From Dialister sp. (GTDB taxonomy: Bacteria; Bacillota; Negativicutes; Veillonellales; Dialisteraceae): DNA of 5,593 bases. Both the position numbers and the translations under genes were made by a program. Below the pieces are notes generated by a model. It was not told the origin of the DNA. It worked only from the letters and a program-made list of their open reading frames with translations, and ran no database searches. The stretch is from assembly GCA_022722495.1 (NCBI GenBank), contig JAIJLI010000158.1, positions 1-5,593 on the forward strand, given 5' to 3'. Shown here piece by piece: positions 1 through 5,593 of this stretch. Within the stretch, counting starts at the first letter, position 1. Each line of letters opens with the position of its first letter.

Positions 1-8
1 AGAAGCGT

Positions 9-443
9 ATGATAACATACAATGTAGATGGCGTGAAAATGCCAAAGATCAAGAAGCGTGATACGAGTGCCTGGATTCGCAAGGTAGCTGCCTCTCATGA
101 CCGCAAGGTAGGAGAGATTGGCTACATGTTTGTGGATGATGAGAAGATTCTCGAAGTGAACAACGAGTATCTGGGTCATGATTACTATACCGATGTCATC
201 ACCTTCGATTATGATGAGGATGATGTGATTAACGGCGACATCGTGATTTCGCTCGATACAGTCCGCACCAATGCCGAGCAGTTTGGCAAGACCTACGATG
301 ATGAGCTTCATCGCGTCATCATCCATGGCATCCTGCACCTCTGCGGAATCAACGACAAGGGTCCTGGAGAGCGCGAAATCATGGAGGAGAACGAGAACAA
401 GGCGCTCGCCCTGCTCGAAGGTGCTTCGATATTGAAGAAGTAA
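9..443 (+). CDS. ybeY: rRNA maturation endoribonuclease YbeY
   Basis: YbeY (UPF0054 family) is a cytoplasmic, zinc-dependent single-strand endoribonuclease used in 16S rRNA 3'-end maturation and 70S ribosome quality control. The 144-residue product is about the normal family length and appears complete. Visible hallmarks are the TDVITF strand at residues 61-66 (TDVLSF in many homologues) and the metal-binding signature HGILHLCGINDK starting at His106. His106 and His110 match the first two zinc ligands. The third position, His in E. coli-type YbeY (HGxLHLxGYDH), is Asp116 here, as I recall for Bacteroidetes members. The start at position 9 fits the MITY-type N-terminus of Bacteroidetes YbeY. 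Only 8 bases precede it, so its promoter and upstream neighbour are not visible. It is a core gene and probably not functionally linked to the R-M genes downstream. Recognition is firm; the Asp ligand being clade-typical is from memory. Confidence 0.95.
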   Translation: MITYNVDGVKMPKIKKRDTSAWIRKVAASHDRKVGEIGYMFVDDEKILEVNNEYLGHDYYTDVITFDYDEDDVINGDIVISLDTVRTNAEQFGKTYDDELHRVIIHGILHLCGINDKGPGEREIMEENENKALALLEGASILKK

Positions 444-456
444 AGCCTTTCTCTAT

Positions 457-485
457 AATTTGAGGAAGCTAGGTTTCTTCAATTT
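457..485 (+). terminator. weak hairpin after ybeY, possible terminator
   Basis: Thirteen bases after the ybeY stop, 460-468 can pair with 474-482 (9 pairs, two of them G-U) around a 5-base loop, with two further A-T pairs beyond one mismatch. The stem is AT-rich and no clean T-run follows (only TTT at 483-485). It could end ybeY transcription weakly or be chance. The rest of 444-570 holds the first 46-bp repeat (488-533) and a 37-base leader before res. I found no convincing Bacteroidetes promoter (TTTG/TAnnTTTG) there. Confidence 0.3.
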
Positions 486-487
486 CA

Positions 488-533
488 GGTAGAAGTATAG
501 AAAAAACAACTGTTAACTGTTAACCTGTTAACT
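488..533 (+). repeat. 46-bp direct repeat, left copy (GTTAAC-rich)
   Basis: This copy matches 5400-5445 in the same orientation at 44 of 46 positions; the differences are at 491/5403 and 509/5421. It consists of a purine-rich part (GAAGTATAG plus A6) followed by three GTTAAC palindromes at 512-517, 519-524 and 527-532. It lies between ybeY and res, and its partner lies just after mod, so the pair brackets the R-M operon. It may be a recombination boundary, or a dispersed intergenic repeat of the host genome that happens to occur on both sides. The repeat itself is certain; its role is inferred. Confidence 0.93.
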
Positions 534-570
534 TCTGAATGTGGTTGATGGTTAATACAAAAGAAGAAAG

Positions 571-3471
571 ATGTTCTATCAACTTATACAAAAGAAAAGA
601 GATTTATGGTTTCAATCTTCTGATTGTACGGTTTTATACCTCGTTGATTATATTGATCAGCGAGGTATGTTGCGTGATGCCCAGATTGATGCTATCAAGA
701 CTTATCTGTTTTTGAAAATAGCCTGTCAGGGCAAGCCGCTTTGGCAACTTTTTGCAGAAGGCAAATTTAATGAAACTGACGTTGATGCAGAGGAAATCAA
801 TGCAGAGGCACGGGATGTGATGACAAAGAATCCTGCTGCGTTGGCCTTGTATCAGTATAGTAGACAGAAAGACCGCAACGGCAAGCAGATAGCTCCAGAG
901 CTGGAGCAGTTTATCCGTCATCATGCCAGGGAGATTGATTACGAGAAAGTGTTGAAGGATATCTTTTACCAGGTAACTTATTCGGATTATCTTTTCAGTC
1001 TTCCTATGGGTGCGGGAAAAACCTATCTGATGGCCGCATTCATTTATATAGATTTATACTTTGCTCAGAATGAGCCGCATAATCCGATATGGGCACATAA
1101 TTTTCTGATATTGGCACCATCCGGCTTGAAGTCAAGCATTGTTCCTAGTCTTCGTAGTATTCAGAACTTTGACGTTACCTGGCTTTTCCCGGCAGCTACA
1201 GCCATGCAGCTGAAGAGGCTCGTAAAATTTGAAATCCTTGATGAGCAAAAAAGTGCCAGGAAAAGCAATGTAATCAGAAATCCCAATGCGTTTAAGATTA
1301 ACCAGCATTGGGATGGAGGTACGATGATGGGATTGGTGGCTATTACAAATGCAGAGAAGGTTATCTTAGACAGATGGGAGGAGAACGGGAAAGACCAGAG
1401 TCTTCTTTCGGATGATGAACGCCGGCTGGTGGATGTGGCTAATGAGCTGCGCAATATGATAGGTAAAATACCTTCTCTTTCTATTTTTATCGATGAGGTG
1501 CATCATGCTTCTGATGGTGAAATCAAACTCCGTCAGGTGGTTACAGGATGGGCTACTCAAGGTTGTAATTTCTGCAATGTGCTTGGCTTTACGGGCACTC
1601 CTTATCTGGGAAAAGCAGAGAAGGTGACATTGGGCGGAAGTTTCAATATCAAGAATACCAATATCACCAATGTGGTGTATTTCTATACGTTGATGGAGGG
1701 TATCGACAACTTCCTGAAGCGTCCCGAAGTAAAGTTTACGAACCATGATATGCTGACCATTGTGAGAAGCGGAGTGTATGAGTTTCTCGATAAATATAAG
1801 GATACAACCTATGCTGATGGAACCTGTGCGAAGCTTGCTGTATATTGCGGTCAGATTCCAACTCTCGAAGAAGAAATCTATCCTCTCGTATCCGAGATTG
1901 TAACGGAATATGGATTGAACCCTGCAGAGGTGATTCTGAAGCGCCATAAGGGTAGTCATTCCTCTAAGGCAGGTGCCAGAAAATATGCAGAGCCCGAAGG
2001 TTCAGAGGCAGCTTTCGCCATGCTCGATTCGCCTACCTCTAAAATCCGTATCGTGCTGCTGGTGCAGATAGGAAAGGAGGGATGGGATTGCAAGAGCCTT
2101 ACGGGCGTGGTGCTGCCTCATGAAGGGGCGTGCCCTAAGAACATGGTGCTGCAAACTTCCTGCCGCTGCCTGCGACAGGTGGTTCGGGGCGAACAGGAAA
2201 AAGCCTTGGTTTGGATGAACAGGTGGAATGCCGACAAACTCAACAAGGAATTGAAGCAGCAGCAGAACATCACACTCCAGGAATTCAGCAAGAAGCCGGA
2301 ACCTGCAAAGAAGCGCATAGAGCGATTCTCACGTATGGATAAGCAGCAGGTGCCACCCATTGATTTCTTCCAACTGAAAGTGGAATATGAAACTCAGGTG
2401 ATCGAAGAACAGCCAGATACTGCCACGCTGCTTGCTGACGAAAGTTTGAAGCAGAAGGCTAACCGCTCGCTGGTTTATGTTCAAGACTTTGAAGGAAACA
2501 TGCTCGGCTATGAGGAGCTGAGAAAAGAGAATGGAGAGAGCTTCACTTACCACTGGTGGTTGCAGAAAATAGCCAAGGAAAGTATGGGGGCGCTGAGTAT
2601 GAAAGAATTGAAACAGTATGAGACTCAGCTGCATAAACTGTTCGATGAGATTACGATTGCTGATGAGCAGGATGGGAAATATCGTACAGAGAATATGGAG
2701 TATGACCATTATCAGATACGTGCCAACATCCGGAAGGCTTTTGTGCCTAAGCGTGATTTCCGCATCTCAGAAGAGGTGGTTCCTGATACGGCAACCATCC
2801 TCTCGGTGGAGCAACCTATGCCTCTTGATGTGGAAGACGACAGCCGTTTCTATCCAAGCGAGAAAGTGGTGAAGGAAATCCTGGCATGGGATAATGACCC
2901 GGGCAAGATGGAACTCCCGCCAGAAGTGAAGGCAGTTGTGGAAAAGATGAAGGCTGCCGGATTCTCTGATACTGACATCCAGATGATGGTGAAAGACAAG
3001 CTGCCTAAGGATGAATATCCTGAGCGCAATCAGACTTACCATTATCTGCCTTACCGCTTCGACAGTAACCTGGAGAAGGAATACTTTGCCAACGGATTGA
3101 TTCCGCTGATGAAGGATAAGCAGCTGGAGTATTACTTCAATGGCGATGATACGCTTACAGAGTTCAAGATTCGCTGCTATCGCAGGGAGGGCAAGCACTG
3201 GCAGTATGATGGACTTTATTATCCCGACTTCCTGGTGCTCAGCCGTGATGCAGAGGGCAAGATCGACCGCATTTGCATCATAGAGACGAAGGGCGAGGTA
3301 TATGCTGCCAAGTTCAAGGAGCACCTGGAGTTTATGCGAGATGTGTTTGTGCCAAAGAACAATGAGGCTTTCCATCGCAAGCGATTCCAGTTCCTTTATC
3401 TGGAGGACACCATTTCTGCTGAAGAGAGAATGGCAAAGACCTTACAGATGATCAAGGAATTTTTCATGTAA
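571..3471 (+). CDS. res: type III-like restriction enzyme Res subunit (DExH helicase + PD-ExK nuclease)
   Basis: This is the ATP-dependent restriction subunit, which acts only in complex with the Mod methyltransferase encoded next. The 966-residue product has superfamily 2 helicase motifs in the correct order: Walker A MGAGKT (146-151), DExH box DEVHH (308-312), motif III TGTP (341-344), motif V GKEGWDC (501-507, close to the KEGWD of Res proteins) and motif VI with Q528, R532 and R535. The C-terminal nuclease is visible as Pro885-Asp886 followed by Glu905-Thr-Lys907-Gly, a PD-ExK site with normal spacing. No motif is lost, so cleavage activity is plausible. The ATG at 571 follows a purine-rich AAAGAAGAAAG leader, and no better upstream in-frame start was identified. 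The stop is a tandem TAATAA, and mod starts 15 bp later, so the two are probably co-transcribed. Classical type III operons run mod then res; here res comes first. Other SF2 helicase-nucleases of defence systems are alternatives, but the adjacent beta-class methyltransferase favours type III. Confidence 0.9.
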   Translation: MFYQLIQKKRDLWFQSSDCTVLYLVDYIDQRGMLRDAQIDAIKTYLFLKIACQGKPLWQLFAEGKFNETDVDAEEINAEARDVMTKNPAALALYQYSRQKDRNGKQIAPELEQFIRHHAREIDYEKVLKDIFYQVTYSDYLFSLPMGAGKTYLMAAFIYIDLYFAQNEPHNPIWAHNFLILAPSGLKSSIVPSLRSIQNFDVTWLFPAATAMQLKRLVKFEILDEQKSARKSNVIRNPNAFKINQHWDGGTMMGLVAITNAEKVILDRWEENGKDQSLLSDDERRLVDVANELRNMIGKIPSLSIFIDEVHHASDGEIKLRQVVTGWATQGCNFCNVLGFTGTPYLGKAEKVTLGGSFNIKNTNITNVVYFYTLMEGIDNFLKRPEVKFTNHDMLTIVRSGVYEFLDKYKDTTYADGTCAKLAVYCGQIPTLEEEIYPLVSEIVTEYGLNPAEVILKRHKGSHSSKAGARKYAEPEGSEAAFAMLDSPTSKIRIVLLVQIGKEGWDCKSLTGVVLPHEGACPKNMVLQTSCRCLRQVVRGEQEKALVWMNRWNADKLNKELKQQQNITLQEFSKKPEPAKKRIERFSRMDKQQVPPIDFFQLKVEYETQVIEEQPDTATLLADESLKQKANRSLVYVQDFEGNMLGYEELRKENGESFTYHWWLQKIAKESMGALSMKELKQYETQLHKLFDEITIADEQDGKYRTENMEYDHYQIRANIRKAFVPKRDFRISEEVVPDTATILSVEQPMPLDVEDDSRFYPSEKVVKEILAWDNDPGKMELPPEVKAVVEKMKAAGFSDTDIQMMVKDKLPKDEYPERNQTYHYLPYRFDSNLEKEYFANGLIPLMKDKQLEYYFNGDDTLTEFKIRCYRREGKHWQYDGLYYPDFLVLSRDAEGKIDRICIIETKGEVYAAKFKEHLEFMRDVFVPKNNEAFHRKRFQFLYLEDTISAEERMAKTLQMIKEFFM

Positions 3472-3486
3472 TAAAGAATAAATATA

Positions 3487-5391
3487 ATGGCTACAAAATA
3501 TATTTCATATTATCCCAATACCCTGGAGGGGCAAGCCCTCCTGGATAATTTTGTGCGCACTCGCCGCATTCTCCGCTATCGTGACAACGATCGCATCGTA
3601 GAGCATATTAAGCGAGGAATGCCGCTCTATGAGGTGGAATCTCTCGAAAAGAGAGGCGCCAACGAGAAGCATAACCTGATGATGCATGGTGAGTGCCTTT
3701 CTACCTGTGCCTATCTCAAGGAGCAGGGCATAGAGGTGGATTTGGTTTATATCGACCCGCCCTTTGCCAGCGGAGCCGATTATGCCAAGAAAATCTATAT
3801 CCGCCGCAATCCGCTTGTGCAAAAGGCAATGAAAGAAGCGGAGCAGAATCTCGACAATGAGGAAATGAAAGAGTTTGAGGAGAAAATGTACGGAGACATC
3901 TGGGACAAGGAAAGATACCTCAACTGGATGTACGAGAATCTGATGGCAATCAAGAGCGTGATGAGCGAGAATGCAAGCATCTATGTGCATCTGGATTATC
4001 ACATCGGACACTATGTGAAGATTCTTATGGACGAGATTTTCGGAGAGGAGAACTTCAGAAATGAGATTGTGTGGCATTATTATAATAAAATGCAAGGTAA
4101 CGTAAATCGTTTTGCTTCAAATCATGATTCAATTTATTTTTATAGTAAATCAGATAAGTATGAGTTTACGCCAATAAAAGAAAAGCGTGATCAAACAGCA
4201 AAGCAAATAAAACGTGTTTGGAATAAAGAAACTCAAAGATTAGTAAATGCTAAGGATGATAATGGTAGAATCATCTATATTGAGACAGACGAAAAATCAA
4301 TTGATGATGTTTGGCGTATGTCTATGCTTCAACCGGCCGATAAAGAAGAACCCTTAGATTACGCCACTCAGAAGCCGGAAGCCCTTTTGGAGCGTATTAT
4401 CAAGGCTTCATCCAACGAAGGAATGCTCGTGGCTGATTTCTTTGGCGGAAGCGGGGCAACCGCAGCCGTGGCTCATAAGCTCAACCGCCGCTTTATTCAT
4501 GGCGACGTGAATATCAATAGCCTTCAGACGGCTCGCGACCGACTGGTTAATGCCGGAGCAGAGTTTGAGATAAAGGAAGTGAAAGATGGCGTGCGTCTCT
4601 TCAGAAATCCTGTACAGACGATGGATAAGCTACGCGACAACCTGATACCGGGTTTAACAGCCAACGCCAAGCTGGACAGCCAATATTGGGCAGGCTCTAT
4701 CATGGACAGCAAGTATGGTATGATGCCCGTATATCTGCCTAATCTACTCGATGGAAGCAAGCGAGTGCTGGATAAGAGTGAGATGATGAACATCATCCAT
4801 AAGGCGCTGCCTGATTTGCCTGATGAGGTGAAGCGTGTCATCATCTATTACGTGGATGTGGAAGAGATAAACGAGTTGCGCCAATTCATAGAAGCCGAAA
4901 ACCAGCAGACGCTGATAGAATTTGAGTTGAGAGACTTGAAGCAGGTGCTCGACGAGGTGATAATGGAAGATGAGGCTGAATGGGATTTGCAAGAAGCCAA
5001 GGATTCGCTGGGCTTGTCGATGGGATGGAAACTTCAACTGAAATCATTCCATAGCGACCGGGTAGCAAAGAAAGTTCATGATTTCAACGAAAAAGGTGTT
5101 CTGCAGACAAACAAGAAACGAGCAAGCGGTAAGAGTGCCAACTTCTCGAAAATAAAACTTAGCGATGAAGGGCTGGAAACCATCGAATGGGCTTCTGTAG
5201 ATTGCGTCAATGCTGAGAAAAATGCTCCTTGGCACAGTGATATGGAGGTGAAGATAGAGAAGATGGGAACCGTAACCATCAACGGAAAGAAAACCCAGGA
5301 TTATTGGGATGCTAGCATTGTATCAGACAATAAGCCTTTGCGCTTGAAAATTCGTAATATTTGCGGGGATGAAACCATTTTCGTTCTATAA
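3487..5391 (+). CDS. mod: type III-like Mod subunit, N6-adenine DNA methyltransferase
   Basis: This protein transfers a methyl group from S-adenosylmethionine to adenine N6 in a specific site; in type III systems it also supplies the sequence recognition used by Res. The 634-residue product has beta-class motif order: catalytic motif IV DPPF (90-93) first, then IYVHLD (165-170), NEIVW (192-196), the TQKP segment before ALLERI (294-303), and SAM-binding motif I DFFGGSG (317-323). About 310 residues follow motif I; I recognise no domain there, and it may serve Res or DNA contact. It starts 15 bp after res with an AT-rich leader and no clear Shine-Dalgarno, common in Bacteroidetes. Codons between roughly 199 and 280 are markedly AT-rich compared with the rest (see the separate entry). 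No frameshift and no simple-sequence repeat suited to slippage was seen. The target sequence cannot be read from the protein. Confidence 0.92.
   Translation: MATKYISYYPNTLEGQALLDNFVRTRRILRYRDNDRIVEHIKRGMPLYEVESLEKRGANEKHNLMMHGECLSTCAYLKEQGIEVDLVYIDPPFASGADYAKKIYIRRNPLVQKAMKEAEQNLDNEEMKEFEEKMYGDIWDKERYLNWMYENLMAIKSVMSENASIYVHLDYHIGHYVKILMDEIFGEENFRNEIVWHYYNKMQGNVNRFASNHDSIYFYSKSDKYEFTPIKEKRDQTAKQIKRVWNKETQRLVNAKDDNGRIIYIETDEKSIDDVWRMSMLQPADKEEPLDYATQKPEALLERIIKASSNEGMLVADFFGGSGATAAVAHKLNRRFIHGDVNINSLQTARDRLVNAGAEFEIKEVKDGVRLFRNPVQTMDKLRDNLIPGLTANAKLDSQYWAGSIMDSKYGMMPVYLPNLLDGSKRVLDKSEMMNIIHKALPDLPDEVKRVIIYYVDVEEINELRQFIEAENQQTLIEFELRDLKQVLDEVIMEDEAEWDLQEAKDSLGLSMGWKLQLKSFHSDRVAKKVHDFNEKGVLQTNKKRASGKSANFSKIKLSDEGLETIEWASVDCVNAEKNAPWHSDMEVKIEKMGTVTINGKKTQDYWDASIVSDNKPLRLKIRNICGDETIFVL
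4081..4324 (+). other. AT-rich island inside mod, probable target-recognition segment
   Basis: Hand counts for the four 60-base lines 4081-4320 give 14, 19, 17 and 20 G+C (70/240, 29%). The preceding lines (3961-4080) give 43% and 38%, and the following lines (4381-4500) 48% and 58%. Codon choice changes too: A/T-ending codons such as AAA, AAT, TTT, GAT and CGT dominate inside. The segment encodes about residues 199-280, between the catalytic half (motif IV to NEIVW) and the TQKP/motif I half. In beta-class methyltransferases the target recognition domain sits in this part. The composition shift is directly seen; the recognition role is inferred from family architecture, and the edges are approximate. 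Confidence 0.65.
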
Positions 5392-5399
5392 GCGAAAGC

Positions 5400-5445
5400 G
5401 GTGGAAGTATAGAAAAAACAGCTGTTAACTGTTAACCTGTTAACT
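5400..5445 (+). repeat. 46-bp direct repeat, right copy (GTTAAC-rich)
   Basis: This is the second copy of the repeat at 488-533, starting 9 bases after the mod stop codon. It carries GTTAAC at 5424-5429, 5431-5436 and 5439-5444 with the same 7- and 8-base spacing as the left copy. Similarity stops abruptly on both sides apart from a few bases (GAAT shortly after). The two copies enclose about 4.87 kb containing only res and mod. Confidence 0.93.
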
Positions 5446-5454
5446 GCGAATAAA

Positions 5455-5493
5455 AAAGGGAGATTTCAACCATCATCGTTGGAGTCTCCCTTT
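5455..5493. terminator. strong intrinsic terminator hairpin, probably bidirectional
   Basis: Bases 5455-5470 pair with 5478-5493: 16 pairs including two G-U, around the 7-base loop CATCATC. The outer 9 pairs (AAAGGGAGA/TCTCCCTTT) are perfect. On the plus strand the stem ends in TTT and continues ACTG, a short U-run. Read on the minus strand, the hairpin is followed by six T (A6 at 5452-5457 on plus), a better U-run. It therefore should end the res-mod transcript, and also any opposing transcript from the right. A group II intron begins three bases after the stem. Confidence 0.85.
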
Positions 5494-5496
5494 ACT

Positions 5497-5593
5497 GTAT
5501 GCTCGGCATGAGCTTATTCTAATGGGTGTAAGTCCCTAACAAGCCCTAATAGCGGGAATTGTATAGCCAATAGCAAGGGTGTCCACTGCGAGG
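5497..5593 (+). mobile_element. group II intron, 5' end (domain I), cut by window edge
   Basis: The tail of the window matches the conserved 5' region of bacterial group II introns, which are self-splicing, reverse-transcribing ribozymes. From memory of such introns (GTGYG-CCCGGCATGGGY ... GGTGNAAGTCC ... GCAAGGGTGTCC), the sequence here aligns as GTATGCTCGGCATGAGC (5497-5513), GGGTGTAAGTCCC (5524-5536) and GCAAGGGTGTCCACTGCGAGG to the window end. The GCTC/GAGC and GGG/CCC pairs form the expected small domain I helices. By this alignment the intron starts at G5497, with GTATG in place of the usual GTGYG. The remaining ribozyme and any reverse transcriptase/maturase gene would lie beyond 5593. 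The structural class cannot be set from 97 bases, although the position right behind a terminator hairpin resembles group IIC insertion habits. Confidence 0.85.

Noticed and set aside
450..466. Possible promoter TATAATTTG downstream of ybeY
   Set aside because: It does not fit the Bacteroidetes TAnnTTTG spacing, has no clear -33 element, and lies within the weak hairpin region more than 100 bases before res.
488..533. CRISPR-like repeat
   Set aside because: Only two copies, almost 5 kb apart with genes between them; no spacer array and no cas genes.
601..720. Lower G+C at the 5' end of res (about 32-38% by hand count) as a transfer boundary
   Set aside because: The change is gradual and common at gene starts; it lacks the sharp two-sided edges seen in mod.
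1366..1959. 197-codon open frame on the minus strand inside res
   Set aside because: It lies fully within the well-supported res gene, has no recognisable motif and overlaps coding sequence with intact helicase motifs; it is a shadow frame. The same holds for the minus frames at 2767-3375 and 3505-4095.
2618..2872. 84-codon plus-strand frame inside res
   Set aside because: Out of frame with res, composition typical of a shifted reading of the real gene, and no credible start context.
3487..5391. Phase-variable repeat tract in mod, as in pathogen type III mod genes
   Set aside because: I looked for long homopolymers and tetranucleotide-type tandem repeats in the coding region and saw none, so slippage-type switching is not supported.

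Overview
The window looks like chromosomal DNA of a Bacteroidales bacterium, most likely Prevotella or a close relative. The reasons are a YbeY of Bacteroidetes type (short, with the HLCGxxDK form of the metal-binding motif), AT-rich leaders without strong Shine-Dalgarno sequences, and GC content in the low to mid 40s. The genus is an inference from sequence style, not a database result.

Layout: positions 9-443 hold a complete ybeY (rRNA maturation endoribonuclease), a housekeeping gene. A short intergenic stretch (444-570) contains a weak hairpin and the first copy of a 46-bp repeat built on GTTAAC. A two-gene, same-strand restriction-modification operon follows: a 966-residue type III-like Res subunit (571-3471; DExH helicase plus C-terminal PD-ExK nuclease), then, after 15 bp, a 634-residue Mod-type N6-adenine DNA methyltransferase (3487-5391). 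The second copy of the 46-bp repeat (5400-5445, 44/46 identical, same orientation) lies just after mod. It is followed by a strong 16-bp hairpin terminator (5455-5493). Three bases after that hairpin, the 5' end of a group II intron begins (5497) and runs off the window.

How the parts work together: in type III systems Mod alone reads the target and methylates one strand, and Res joins Mod to translocate or slide on ATP and cut when two sites are unmethylated. All key motifs of both subunits are intact, so the system looks functional. The gene order is res-mod, the reverse of the classical EcoP1/EcoP15 order.

The most notable observations are: (1) a sharp AT-rich island (about 29% GC by hand count, against 38-58% in flanking lines) exactly where a beta-class methyltransferase carries its target recognition region, which suggests a specificity swap by recombination; (2) the near-identical direct repeats that bracket the whole R-M operon, which suggests a cassette exchanged or inserted downstream of ybeY; (3) a group II intron lodged directly behind the terminator hairpin. 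No CRISPR array, tRNA or rRNA was seen.
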